This document shows, piece by piece, positions 21,419 through 32,329 of a DNA stretch of 64,000 bases. Origin of the DNA: Didymella arachidicola (taxonomy: Eukaryota > Ascomycota > Dothideomycetes > Pleosporales > Didymellaceae); NCBI GenBank assembly GCA_016630955.3, contig CM049986.1, positions 310,001-374,000 of the forward strand, written 5' to 3'. The position numbers were made by a program, and so were the translations under genes. Each line of letters begins with the position of its first letter. Position 1 is the first letter of the stretch. Below the pieces are notes generated by a model. That model saw nothing but the letters and a program-made list of their open reading frames with translations. It searched no databases and was not told the DNA's origin.

Positions 21419-22462
21419 ATGGTCTTCGAGATCCTCAACCCATGGCGCAGCCCCAAAGATGACTTTGAGCCCCACCCTATTGCTGTGCTGCTTCTCCGAG
21501 CACCCGTGAAGCTGCTTCTCCACCGTCTGTACCACATCCTCACATCGTTGCGCTCCCAGCCTCGCCCTTCACAACCATCAATCCGTATCGTATGCCTCTC
21601 AGACACACATACCCATATCCCCACCGATGTGCCTGCGGGCGACATACTCATTCATGCTGGGGACATGACGAATGTCGGCAGCGTGGCCGAGATCCAAGCG
21701 CAAATCGATTGGCTGTGCTCGCTGCCGCACAAGGAGATCGTGGTCATTGCAGGGAACCACGACACGTATCTTGATCCGCGGACGCGGGCGTCGCTGTCTG
21801 CGGAGCAGCGGGAAGGGGGACTGGACTGGGGCCGCGTGCATTACTTACAGCATAAGCTCCTCACTCTCACGGTTTCGCCGGATTCCAGCTCTCAGGACAC
21901 CGAAGGAGAAAGAATGCCGCTGCTAGGTCGTGACGGTAATGGGAAGAGGAAGCTGCGCATCTACGGCGCCCCGCAGATCCCCGCCTGCGGGCCCATGAAC
22001 GTGCATGCGTTCCAGTACACGCGCGGCAGCGATGCGTGGAGCGAGACGGTGCCAGAGGACGTGGACATCCTGGTCACGCACACGCCGCCGAAGTACCACT
22101 TGGACCTATCAATGCCGCGGGGGATAGGGTGCGAGCATCTCCTACGAGAACTGGAAAGAGTCAAACCGGCGCTGCATGTCTTCGGCCATGTGCACTGGGG
22201 CGCGGGGACGGAGGTGCTGCATTGGGATCGTGCGCATGAGGCGTATGTCAAGGGTATGGGGACGGAGTCGCGGTACACGAGAGGAGTGCTGGATCCAAGG
22301 CTATGGTGGAATATGGTCAGGGTGGTGTACAGAGGGGTGAGAGAGCTGCTGTGGGATCGGGTTTGGGGAGGGAAGAGTGCAAGTACGATTCTGGTGAACG
22401 CTGCGCTGACCAAGGGCAATACGGGGAAGCTGGGCAATCCGGTGCAGGTCGTCGACATATAG
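21419..22462 (+). CDS. Calcineurin-like metallophosphoesterase (MPPED type)
   Basis: A 347-residue intronless protein with the complete metal-binding set of the calcineurin-like fold: LSDTHTH near residue 60, HAGDMTNVG, IAGNHDTY, VTHTPPK and FGHVHWG. A short hydrophobic N-terminal segment (HPIAVLLLRAPVKLLLHRLY) precedes the catalytic domain and could associate with membranes. The gene resembles fungal and animal MPPED1/2-like phosphoesterases, whose physiological substrates are poorly known. It converges on RPS14 with 326 bp between stop codons. Confidence 0.9.
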   Translation: MVFEILNPWRSPKDDFEPHPIAVLLLRAPVKLLLHRLYHILTSLRSQPRPSQPSIRIVCLSDTHTHIPTDVPAGDILIHAGDMTNVGSVAEIQAQIDWLCSLPHKEIVVIAGNHDTYLDPRTRASLSAEQREGGLDWGRVHYLQHKLLTLTVSPDSSSQDTEGERMPLLGRDGNGKRKLRIYGAPQIPACGPMNVHAFQYTRGSDAWSETVPEDVDILVTHTPPKYHLDLSMPRGIGCEHLLRELERVKPALHVFGHVHWGAGTEVLHWDRAHEAYVKGMGTESRYTRGVLDPRLWWNMVRVVYRGVRELLWDRVWGGKSASTILVNAALTKGNTGKLGNPVQVVDI

Positions 22463-22788
22463 TACGACTTGTATTGCACTTTGCTTTGCTTCACGGCCCA
22501 TATCAATAGTAATGGTAATTGTAATAAAGCATCAAACACAACAGCACTTCATTGTCAGGAATCTTTTCGAACAAGAAAGGATTCTGTTGCTTTACCCTGA
22601 CTACGACCATATCTCTACGGATTCGCCAAGTTCAACAAGGAGACCAGGCGATTCGCCGTTCCCCGCGACTTTGTTGTGATTGAGGTCATGAAACATGAAC
22701 CGTAAATCGTGCTGCCATTGCATGTACCAGTAGCTGAGTAATGCCATGCCATGCTCCACCAAGCCAAACACGTGCTTTGCGCACATGC

Positions 22789-23388
22789 TCAGAGACGGCG
22801 ACCACGGCGACCACCCTTCCTGCGTGTGGAGTCGGAAGGTGTGGGGGTGACATCCTCGATGCGGCCAATGCGCATACCGGCACGGGCGAGGGCACGGAGG
22901 GCAGACTGGGCACCGGGGCCGGGGGTCTTGGTGCCGTTACCACCAGTGGCACGGATCTTGACGTGGAGAGCGGAGATACCGAGCTCCTTACAGCGGGCAG
23001 CTGGTGTTCGTTAGCCCAAAGTCCCTCTCTTGCATGTTCTTCTTCAGGTATACGCACCGACGTCCTGGGCAGCCAACATGGCGGCGTAGGGGGAGGACTC
23101 GTCACGGTCGGCCTTGACCTTCATGCCACCGGTGACACGCGAGATGGTTTCACGGCCAGACAGATCGGTGATGTGGACGAAGGTATCGTTGAACGAGGCG
23201 AAGATGCGGGCAACGCCGAAGACGAGCTCGCCCTCACGGACCTGGGGACCAAGCTGCGCAGGCAGTTAGTACTTGAGCGCTGGGATGCGGTTCGCAGGCG
23301 CGGCATCTGCGCGGCATCTGCAATGGCGGGTTCGTCGCACCTGGATGTTCTCCTGCGCACCGCGCTCGACCTTCTTCTTGGGAGGCAT
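22789..23388 (-). CDS. RPS14: 40S ribosomal protein S14 (uS11)
   Basis: Three exons, 23388-23341, 23253-23058 and 23000-22789, encode 151 residues, the family length. The N-terminus is MPPKKKVERGAQENIQ, continuing in exon 2 with LGPQVREGELVFGVARIFAS and the conserved TGGMKVKADRDESSPYAAM stretch. Exon 3 carries KIRATGGNGTKTPGPGAQSA and the arginine-rich tail ending RRGRRL. It is a small-subunit platform protein essential for 18S rRNA maturation. The introns are 87 bp (branch CTAAC) and 57 bp (branch CTAAC). The gene is divergent from the prephenate dehydrogenase gene with only 225 bp between start codons. Confidence 0.97.
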
Positions 23389-23613
23389 GTTGGCTGTGTA
23401 TTAGTGACTGGCTGACGTTCGTGAGGAGTGCGGCGGTCGTCGTCGAACTTTTGCAATTATTGAGGTGGGCCCCACGGCTAAGCGAGCGCTGCTTAGTCAC
23501 GTCGCTAGCGCGGCAGAAAAGTGATCTCTTCACGCGCTGCGGCACCTGCAACCCTCCACCATGGGCTGAACACCGCGCTCGACATACGCACTGCAGTGTG
23601 CACCGCAATCATC

Positions 23614-25353
23614 ATGGACGATGGCAAGAGCGTTGGTATCATCGGCATGGGCGACATGGGGAAGATGTACGCGCGCCGGCTGAGCGCCGCAGGCTGGAAG
23701 TGAGTGCGCGGCACGGGTCCTGCAGTTTCGCACTTGGTAAGTCGGCTTCTGCTCCTCTCCCCTTCCCTTTTATGATGACTGTGAGTGCATTTGGCTCGAG
23801 TGTGGCGCACGGCTACACTGTCACCGTCTTGGTTGGCAGTAACTGGACGTGTTGCCGCCCATGATGTGAATTCTCGCTACCTTAACTTATACAACTCTGA
23901 TCCCAACAATCTCTTCGCATTGTTCAAAGACTCGCGCTCTGAACCTTGCTAACCAGTGCCCACAGACAAGCTACGACTGACACGCCGTAAAGAGTCAATG
24001 CCTGCGATGTTCCGGACAAGTTTGACACATTGGTGGAGGAGTTCAAGGATTCTGTAGGATAGCCTATGTATATCTCCAATAGAAGCATGCTGAGACAGCT
24101 CCAGCCCAAAGTTGAGGTTATGCGAACCGGCCACTTTGTCTCCCGTTGCAGCGACTATATCATCTACAGCGTCGAGGCGAAGAACATCGATGCCGTCGTG
24201 AAGGCCTTTGGACCGTGTATGCTTTCTGGACATTCCAACGGGCTTTGACTGACCTGTACAGCTACCAAGGTCGGCGCCATCGTCGGCGGCCAGACCTCTT
24301 GCAAAGCCCCAGAGATTGACGCCTTCGAGAAGCACCTCCCCGCCGATGTCAGCATCGTATCGTGCCATTCCCTCCACGGACCCGGCGTGGATCCCAAAGG
24401 CCAGCCCCTCGTCCTTATCAAGCACCGCGCCCCAGACGCAGATTTTGCTTTCGTGAAGCGCATTCTCTCCTGCCTGCAGTCCAAGTACGTGTACCTGACG
24501 CGCGAGCAACACGACCGCATCACCGCCGACACCCAGGCCGTGACGCACGCCGCCTTCCTCAGCATGGGCGCCGCATGGTCCGCCAACAACCAATTCCCCT
24601 GGGAAACGTCGCGCTACATCGGCGGCATCGAGAACGTCAAGATCAACATCACCCTCCGCATCTACGCGAACAAGTGGCACGTGTACGCCGGACTAGCTAT
24701 CCTCAACCCCGAGGCCAAGAAGCAGATCAAGCAATACGCCCAGAGCGTCGCTGAGCTGTTCAAGCTGATGCTCGCCGGCAACAGAGCGGAGCTGAGTCGG
24801 CGCGTGTACGCGGCGCGGGAAGCAGTATTTGGCGGCGCGCACGAGAAGAAGGAAGGGCAGGAGCTGCTGTTGCGGGATGACTTGCTGGATCGATTCAGCT
24901 TGGGCTCGATGCCGGAGCGGAAGCTGAAAAACAATCATCTCAGTCTGCTGGCAATCGTGGACTGTTGGTGGAAGCTGGGCATTGTGCCGTACGATCACAT
25001 GATCTGCTCGACGCCGGTGAGTCTTCTATGTATCTCTCGATAGAAGCGATGAGGCTGATTATCAAAAGCTCTTCCGTATGTGGCTCGGTATCACAGAGTC
25101 TCTGTTCCGCAACTCGGCGCTGCTCGAGGAGGCGATTGACACCGCCATCGACGACAACACGTTCCGCGCCGACGATCTCGAATTCACGTTCGCCGCGCGC
25201 GACTGGAGCCAGCGCGTCAGCCTGGGCCATTTTGACGCGTACAGAGAGAAGTTCGAGGGCATCCAGAAGTACTTTGAGCCGCGGTTCCCCGAGGCGACCA
25301 AGATGGGCAACGAGATGATCAGAGCGATCTTGGAGAAGTCGAAGGATCCGTAG
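23614..25353 (+). CDS. TYR1: Prephenate dehydrogenase (NADP+)
   Basis: Five exons (23614-23699, 23993-24053, 24105-24216, 24262-25016, 25069-25353) keep frame throughout and encode 432 residues. The N-terminal Rossmann motif is GIIGMGDMGKMYARRL. Later landmarks are DYIIYSVEAKN, KVGAIVGGQTSCKAPEI and VSCHSLHGPGVDPKGQPL, which are typical of fungal Tyr1. The enzyme converts prephenate to 4-hydroxyphenylpyruvate in tyrosine biosynthesis. Intron 1 is unusually long (293 bp) and its boundary rests on restoring GWKVNACDVPDKF. Intron 2 uses a weak donor, GTAGGA. The other introns are about 50 bp. Confidence 0.92.
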
Positions 25354-27351
25354 CGCTGAGACTAGATATACCGCACCCAGAAGCTTCGGAGCAGCTACAT
25401 GTCGAAGCGCACCACAGAAATGTTGATTTTAATTCACCACTTTGCAGGTCTTAGCCAAGCGCTAGGGGTAGAATCTCAGCAGGCAGTGTGTGAAGACCTA
25501 ATAGGCTCCCTGTCAGCTACAACATTATTGCCGTAGTTATGATATGACTGTTGCCAGCGAGACCTTCCGACGCTGCCAAATGAGTGCGCGGTATCTCCTG
25601 GGCGCAGTAGGCTGTGTCGGTGGGAACGAGTGATACTGACCCATTGCTGGTTCAGGGTGGATTTGTGAGCCCAGAAGTGGTAAAGAGAGTCGCGATCAAG
25701 GCTCTGCTTAGCACAGCTTCGTACATGTCCCACCCATCCGTAAACTTTGCCCAACTCTCGGGTACGCAAACGTGCACATGAAGGTTTCTTCCATCATCCC
25801 TCCTTCTCGGGCGGCAAGAGGTGCCAGCTGCAATCACTTAGACTGTATCCACCACAAGCAACACTGCCAGATCTCAGCCACCCCGCTCTGGTGCTGCCAG
25901 AAACACCGGGCCCAGGCACAAACCAGACAGCAGTCTTCAAAGAATGCATCGCTTTGCAAGCGACGTGTGAACTGCTCCTGAAGATTTCCAGTGGTCATGA
26001 GCACGATCTTGAGCCGGACTTGCCACCTGCATCATAAGGAACCTGCCCGCATCCGACTCTGGATCTGTCTCCGCTATTTGACAGTCCCTTGAAGGTCCCA
26101 CCCGGAAGCTAAGTCTAGTCGTGGCTAAATTATGAGCTTCCCAGCAGCCACCTGATGATCTTGGAGGACGCGTTGTGACAAGCAGATTCAGGCTACAGCA
26201 AGATTTTTTCGTACAAAGCGTATGTTACGACACAAAACGCACTAGGAGAGGCCTTGACTGCTTCATGATTCCATGGAATATCAAGGATTACGAATCCGAA
26301 GATAAAGCTCCTGTCTTGTGCTGTTTGTTGTATTCTGTCAAGTAGCTGCTGGGATGCTTGTAGATATAGTACACTTAATAGCTAGTAATAATAGGTGTTT
26401 TATAGGGCTAACAGCGCCCTGCACATTAATATAGATTATATAGATAACATTCTTCGCTCTTAGTGTTTGTCGAGATCTTAGCAAGCCTTATTACTAAACC
26501 CTCCGTCACCCGTACAACTAAATCCAAGCGCTCTAGATACCAAAATACATTAGATCTACCCAACAACACGGACGAGCAAGCCACTTTCGAGTTCAACTCA
26601 TCAATACACGCACCAAAAGTCTCGCTTCGATCGACCACATTGCAGCGTACATTGCCAGTTCCGCGGAAGCATATCCTGCAAAGCGCACCGCCGAGAACTA
26701 CAACAAGGCCGCTCGTGCCCTCGAGGCTTCCGAGAAACGGGTAGGGTCGTGGAGGGCGTTTGCAGCGGTATTGGCAGAGAACAAGCGGCAGAGATGCATG
26801 GTGAAAAGTCTAGTGTTGCGTTGTTCGCATACTGCAATAGCTGTACATGTGCTGACTTGACGTTTCCAGGTGAGAGGGCGGTGGGAGAGTGTGACGGACG
26901 AGGCTGCGAACGATATGTAATAGACACATTGCAGATAGCTATCACATTGGGTCGGTTTCTACCTCGTACGTCTCCTGCACGCGTTTCATCGTTGGATGAC
27001 ACTGTTGGATGTCTTCGTTATATCACGAAATCTCATATCTGGCATCCCTCCCCAACACAGCAAGGACCTGCATAACTCCAACCGTGCAGCGCCTCGGATC
27101 TCATCCCATCGATCGTCTTCGAGTGCCGTACTGCGCGTCGGTTCGGTGGGTTCACTGCGTGTCTGCGCTAAGCACGTTTTTTGGTGGTGGAATTTCTGGG
27201 TATGAAATGAAACGGAAGCAGGAGAGGAGTGTTTGGGCTGGTGTATAGTAGTTAATTAGGATATTGTGGTTCGATGGGGGGGGGTGTAGATTTTGTTCAT
27301 CTCCTCCGCATATATACAATCGAGTAGTGTCTAGCCTACTCCTCAAACCGG
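25354..27351. other. Gene-poor interval with AT-rich block
   Basis: Most of this 2-kb stretch has no recognisable gene. Positions about 26190-26470 are distinctly AT-rich with TA-heavy runs, as seen in decayed, RIP-affected repeat remnants of ascomycetes, though no terminal repeats or transposase can be recognised. A possible spliced gene remnant at 26529-26920 lies directly to its right. The right end is the 3' flank of the AAA ATPase gene. Confidence 0.5.
26529..26920 (+). pseudogene. Possible small gene of unknown function, 5' end missing
   Basis: A + strand frame opens after a stop near 26537 and reads TRTKSLASIDHIAAYIASS, then AKRTAENYNKAARALEASEK and RVGSWRAFAAVLAENKRQR, up to a possible donor at 26801. 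Splicing to 26870 (acceptor TTTCCAG, branch CTGAC) continues as VRGRWESVTDEAANDM and a stop at 26918-26920. The helical, low-cysteine, non-repetitive character looks like genuine protein, but there is no ATG in frame after the upstream stop, and the upstream DNA is AT-rich. It is probably the 3' part of a small helical protein gene whose start was lost or lies in an unseen upstream exon. I do not recognise the family. Confidence 0.4.
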
Positions 27352-29592
27352 CTACGCCTCACCCAAACTCATCCCAGGCCTCCAGTACTTGTACCGCTCC
27401 GCCTCCTCCTTCCTCGTATGCGGCCGATGCGCCTCCAGCGCGCTCTCCCAGTGCTGCATCCTCACCAGCGGCTCGCCCCCTTCTTGTTCATACTGGGTAA
27501 TCGCAAGCTCAACCGCAACCGTGCACAAGCCCTTCAGATCCGCGCCGCTGCTGCCCTCCGTCCTCTCCGCTACGAGGTCCAGATTAACGTCGGCGGCTAG
27601 TGGGCGCTTGCGGGTGTGGATCTCGAGGATTTGTTTGCGGGCTGCGAGAGAGGGGAGGCCGATGTGGATGTGCGCGTCGAAGCGGCCTGTTCGTATGAGT
27701 GCGGAGTCGAGGATGTCAGGGCGGTTGGTGGCAGCGATGATGAAGACGTCCTTGAGGGCTTCGATGCCGTCCATTTCGTTGAGAAGGGTGGCCACAACGT
27801 TCAAACCCGAGTCACCGGATTTGTCGCGCGCCTTGCCAATGCTATCAATCTCGTCGAAAAACACAACGCACGGCTGCGCGGCGCGCGCCCGACGAAACAC
27901 ATCGCGGATGCTGCGCTCCGACTCGCCGACGTACATTTTAATCAGCTCGGAGCCCTTGACGGCGAGGAAGTTGAGGCCGGAGGTTGAGGCCACGGCTTGT
28001 GCGATTAGGGTTTTTGCGCAGCCGGGGGGACCGTACATGAGGATTCCCTTGCGGGACTGGGGGCCGCCGAATTTGGCGTCGAGGTCGGGGTGTTTGAAGG
28101 GGCGGATTGTTATGGCTTCGAGGAGGGCGCGGACGTGGTCGAGGCCGGCGATTTGGGACCAGGAGATTTTGGGGACTTCGAGGATGCTGTCTTTGAGGAC
28201 GGTGGGTTGGACGCGGTCGATTACGGCGGTGAAGTCTGTTTGGAGGACGAAGGGGGATGAGGAGAGGAGGGTGCCGAGGGAGGGTTTTTGGTCGGAGGAT
28301 AGACTGTCGTAGACTTCTTGTACACGGTGGTTCCGCGCGAGGCCGCATAGCTTGTGGATGTCGCGGCCTACGAATCCATGGGCGCGCTCTGCGATGGCTG
28401 TGAAGTCAACATTTGCAACTTCGCGGTCTCCGAATACTTTGCGCAGGATATCCTCGCGCTGCGCAAGATTGGGCGGGAACGTCTCCAGCTCCGTCTTGAA
28501 GCCAGAGGTTGTCCGCAGACTCGAGTCGATGTCGTAGATGCTGCGGGCGGCTGCAGCAACGACGACCTTGCTGCCCTCGAGCTTGGCGAGCTCGGAGCGC
28601 AGTTTGCCGACCAGTGTCTCTGCCTTTTCGAGGAACTTGTCGAGGTTGTCCATGAGGACGAGACTGGGTTGGTTTTCCTTTGCGGCTTCAAAAGTGTCTT
28701 CGATGCCGGCGGCTTGGTTCTTGGGGTGGGTTTCGAGGCTCAGTCGCTGCACGTCTTTCCAGGGGGCTTCGGCGAGGCGCTCGAGGAGCATACTTTTACC
28801 CGTTCCTTCGGGTCCGTGGAAGAGAAAGGTGGTGGGGCCCAGGAGGTGCTGATCGGGGAGAGCGGATGCTGGCAGGGAGAAGAAGGAAAGGCTCTTGTTG
28901 ATAGTCGCGACCTGCTCTGAGAGCCCGCCAATTCCTTCGTCGTTCAGTTTGAGGATGTCTGAGACTGGCTTTGCAGGCTGGGCTGCAGCTTGTTGAGGTT
29001 GCTGTTCTGCAAGCGGCCTGCCTGAGGTCATGATAGTCGTCGTGATTGGGTCGAAGTACAGTGCAGTATGTTCGTCCGGTTGGGGCTCGATACTCTGCAC
29101 TGTAAGGCGTACTTTGGATGACTGCCCTTTCGGGCCCTTTGCTTGAACCTGCAGACTGCACCCGGGCCGGACAAAATCAACGTCGACGAGCGCATAGCGC
29201 ATCCAGTAGGCCAGTTCGCCCTGTCCAGGAAACTTTTCAGCTGCCTCGTCGAACTCTTTCTCATCGACCTGCACGCTTGCGAGGGGCTTCCACGAGTCAC
29301 TGGCTTTCTCGATCCACGTGGGATCGTTCAGTGAAAGACCATATTCTTCCCTCAGCAAATCAGTGACCTTTGCAATGGGCTTCTTGGCTGGATTTGTCCC
29401 AGCTGCCGTCCAAGCAATTCCATAGCCCTTGAAGCCAGTGGCGGTTTTCAGTCTGATCAAGTCGCCGTTGGTGAGCTTGTGCTCCCTCAGCTCTTTCAGC
29501 GCGAGATGAACCCGGAACGCTCCCTCGAGCGCATTGCCAGGGGTGCTTGGCGGATTGCGCTCGAGCGGCCGGAGGGTGAAGGCCACACTCAT
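27352..29592 (-). CDS. Double AAA ATPase of the Afg2/Cdc48 group with degenerate first ATPase domain
   Basis: A 746-residue intronless protein. An N-terminal substrate-binding region of about 210 residues precedes two AAA modules. D1 (from about 230) has Walker A GPEGTGKS, but its Walker B reads LVLMDNLDKF, lacking the catalytic glutamate, and its sensor region lacks the usual TN motif. D2 (from about 480) is complete: GPPGCAKT, VVFFDEIDS, AATNRPD and an SSGADLKGLC sensor-2 region. The D2 spelling is closest to Afg2 (Drg1/SPATA5), which releases shuttling factors from pre-60S ribosomes in the cytoplasm. PEX1, which also has a weakened D1, is less likely because the protein is too short. The ribosome-biogenesis role is inferred. 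It diverges from the coiled-coil gene over 174 bp. Confidence 0.82.
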   Translation of the reverse strand: MSVAFTLRPLERNPPSTPGNALEGAFRVHLALKELREHKLTNGDLIRLKTATGFKGYGIAWTAAGTNPAKKPIAKVTDLLREEYGLSLNDPTWIEKASDSWKPLASVQVDEKEFDEAAEKFPGQGELAYWMRYALVDVDFVRPGCSLQVQAKGPKGQSSKVRLTVQSIEPQPDEHTALYFDPITTTIMTSGRPLAEQQPQQAAAQPAKPVSDILKLNDEGIGGLSEQVATINKSLSFFSLPASALPDQHLLGPTTFLFHGPEGTGKSMLLERLAEAPWKDVQRLSLETHPKNQAAGIEDTFEAAKENQPSLVLMDNLDKFLEKAETLVGKLRSELAKLEGSKVVVAAAARSIYDIDSSLRTTSGFKTELETFPPNLAQREDILRKVFGDREVANVDFTAIAERAHGFVGRDIHKLCGLARNHRVQEVYDSLSSDQKPSLGTLLSSSPFVLQTDFTAVIDRVQPTVLKDSILEVPKISWSQIAGLDHVRALLEAITIRPFKHPDLDAKFGGPQSRKGILMYGPPGCAKTLIAQAVASTSGLNFLAVKGSELIKMYVGESERSIRDVFRRARAAQPCVVFFDEIDSIGKARDKSGDSGLNVVATLLNEMDGIEALKDVFIIAATNRPDILDSALIRTGRFDAHIHIGLPSLAARKQILEIHTRKRPLAADVNLDLVAERTEGSSGADLKGLCTVAVELAITQYEQEGGEPLVRMQHWESALEAHRPHTRKEEAERYKYWRPGMSLGEA

Positions 29593-29766
29593 CGAAAAGG
29601 AATGGCTCGTGTATGACTGTCCAAGATTGTCGCCCGTTGGGGTAGAAATTGTGCATGATTGACTAAGCGGGCAGCGCTAGGGCCCAAAGCGGACAGGTGC
29701 TCGAAGCTTTTCCCTTGTCGCGGTGCGCGTCTACGGCAGCGTGCCAATGTGACGAAGCGACAATTG
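29593..29766. promoter_or_regulatory. Short divergent promoter (AAA ATPase / coiled-coil protein)
   Basis: The start codons at 29592 (minus) and 29767 (plus) are 174 bp apart. If translation of the plus gene began at the upstream in-frame ATG-like position near 29659, the gap would shrink further. No TATA-like element is obvious. Confidence 0.5.
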
Positions 29767-32329
29767 ATGCCACCGCCGCGCCTTCCTCGACATCTGCGGC
29801 CATGTCGACCTCTATGGAGCGCCCGCCAGGTCCGCTTCGCCTCCGACAGCCGCTCGCCCGCCGGTGACGGGGTGAATGGCGTGAGTGACGCGCAGGGAAA
29901 GCCGCCGACGGAGGGAGAGTCGCAGAAGAAATCAAAGGGACGGCGCGCACGGCAGCTACGAATCCACAGGCATCTGGTGGTTGCGCTGGGGGACTCGCTC
30001 AATAGAATCCATGCTGCTGAGATCTATCGGACGCGGAAGGCGATAGTGCAGCAAGCGGATCCGTCGACGCCGGCTGATGGCACAGCAGCTGCTCCGCCCT
30101 CGCCCAGGCCCTCGCCCTCGCCCTCGCCCATAGAACCTACCGCCGAGGAGACCAGGCCTCTCACTCAGGCACAGCGCATGAGGAGGGCTCTTGGCGGGCC
30201 CGATGCGACCACGCAGCTCAGGATAACCAAGGTTATCCGGCCTGCACCAAAAAAACAGAGCAATGAGGAGGCCAGACCTCCCAGCCCAGCACAGCCCATG
30301 AGGAAGGCCCTTGGCGAGCCCGATACAACTCCGCAGCTCAACATCACGAAGGTCCACCGGTCTGCACCAAAACTGAGTACCGCCTCGGCCGCATGGCACA
30401 CGTACAAAGACCGCACCGCGAAGCGGCTCGTGTCCGTGTCAACAGCCACCACGGTCAATCTGGAGGAGGAGAAGAAACTGCAGGAGGAGAAAAGGCTGCA
30501 TGAAGAGAAAAAGCTGCAGGAAGAGGAAAAGCTGCACGAGGAGAAAAGCTGCACGAGGAGAAAAGCTGCACGAGGAGAAAAAGCTGCACGAGGAGAAAAA
30601 GCTGCACGAGGAGAAAAAGCTGCACGAGGAGAAAAAGCTGCACGAGGAGAAAAAGCTGCACGAGGAGAAAAGGCTGCAAGAGGAGAAGAAAACGCTGCAG
30701 GAGGAGCGGCGGGCGGGGACATCGTCCCAGAGCGAGGACGAGCTGCGTGAGCGGCTCAAGAAGCTCGAGGAGCAATTGGCACTGCTGCAGGCCAAGCTGG
30801 CAGCGGACGCGGACGCCAAAGAAGAAAGCAGGGCGGCAGAAGAGCAGCCATCGACAACGCCCGAGCAGGCCGAGGCAGCACCAAAGGACGAGAAGCCAGA
30901 GGTTCCAGCAAATACGGCTCACACTGCTCACACTGCCCACACTGCCCACACTGCCCACACTACGCTTGCACAGCAGACCCAGGCCCAATCCACCCCAAGG
31001 AAGTCGTCCACCACCTCGACGAAGTCGTCCAGCCATGCCCAGCCAGCGTCATCTCACCAGCCGCCGTCTCCATGCACCCCCCCTCCATCGACGCCCCAGC
31101 CGCCAGCTTCCGCCGAGGCCAGCGAGCAGTCGCTCCTCGACGAGCTCTTCCCCGAAGCCAGCAGCCTCGTCCCGCCCGACCTCAGCGACAAACGCCGCTC
31201 ACTGCCCAAGCTCGACCTGCCCGCCCCCGACACGCACCCGCGCGTCCGAGTGTACGACTCGGACACGCGCACCGAACGCGAAAAGGCCATCGACGCCTTC
31301 CGCGCCCGCGGCGAGATAACGACGGTCCTGCAGCTCTCCAATTGCAGCACCGCCCTCACCGAGTCCGACTTCCGCCGCCTGATCCCGCGCGGCAAGCATA
31401 TCGACACGTGGTCATCGGCCGGCGAATTCTACAAGATCATCCCCGGCCGCGATCCGCTGTCCCTCGCACGCCTGCCGTTCTACTACCTTCTCTTCCGCAG
31501 CGCCGCAGCGGCCCTCGCATACCAGAAGAACGCCTCGAGGTTGAGTAAGCTCGCTGCCCTGCACGCGCCCTCAAGCATCGCCTCGGCTGTCCCGGTGCCC
31601 GCAGGCTTCCTCGAAGATGGCGAGGACATCTCCGCCGTCACGTCGTCGTTCGTGCTGCACCCCCGCGGCCACGCCCTAGATCTCAGGACCGTCATGCAGC
31701 CCTACAACCCCGCCTTGCGCGCGCTTATCGACGCCGGTGGGTACACACCCATTGTGCCCAACGTTGACGATAAGGGGACCAAGATACACCGCGTGCTCCT
31801 CACCATGGACGGCTACGAGCCGGGTCACTGGGACTTGTGGCAGATCATCGCGAGACACGCGCACATGAGGGGCATAATGTGGCCGTGGAGAAACGACCAT
31901 GCGAGTGCGCTGCGCCGGCTGCGTGACGTCATCAACCTCAAAACCGTATCGAAGCAGAAGTTCCAGGACCTGGCAGCCTCGAACCCACGCGCCGCGACTT
32001 CCTCACCCTCCACTGATCCAAGCACCGCTCGTGACGAGGCCCATGCAGACGAAGACCGCGAGTTCGAAGACCCCACCATATCCGCTTTTCTCGGCCCTTC
32101 GTCCTCTTCAAAATCAGCACAATCCAGCGGTACGACCACAAAGGAAATCAACCAGCTCGTCATGAACCGCGTGTACAACCGGTGGATCGCCGAGTTCGAG
32201 GACGAGGACGCGGCGAGACGGTTCGCGGGCTTGTGGCATCGTGTTAGGCTGCCGGATGCAAAGGATAAGGATGGCAAGTGGAAGGAGGCTGAGGAGGAGA
32301 GGTGGGTGACGGCTGAGTATCTTTGGTAG
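29767..32329 (+). CDS. Uncharacterised mitochondrial coiled-coil protein, frame broken in its repeat
   Basis: Two overlapping frames make one gene. Frame A (from 29767) begins MPPPRLPRHLRPCRPLWSAR, a strong mitochondrial presequence, and reaches an E/K/L-rich repeat near 30460. Frame B starts inside the repeat and runs to 32329. It carries a coiled coil, a histidine/threonine minisatellite, a proline-rich linker and a conserved-looking C-terminal domain of about 350 residues (VYDSDTRTEREKAIDAFRAR, DLWQIIARHAHMRGIMWPWR, ending VTAEYLW). The switch is caused by two 17-bp repeat units with A4 instead of A5 at 30544 and 30561. I do not recognise the C-terminal family; the protein is probably in the mitochondrial matrix. 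Genuine frameshift, assembly error in A-runs or unseen splicing are all possible. Confidence 0.7.
30458..30700 (+). repeat. 18-bp coiled-coil minisatellite
   Basis: Tandem units of GAGGAGAAAAAGCTGCAC and variants encode the heptad-like EEKKLH. Perfect units span about 30571-30662. The two units with A-runs at 30544-30547 and 30561-30564 are one base short, shifting the reading frame twice. Confidence 0.9.
30917..30961 (+). repeat. 9-bp in-frame minisatellite
   Basis: Five tandem units of GCYCACACT encode alternating A-H-T triplets in the linker of the coiled-coil protein. The unit length is a multiple of three, so copy-number change would not break the frame. Confidence 0.95.
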
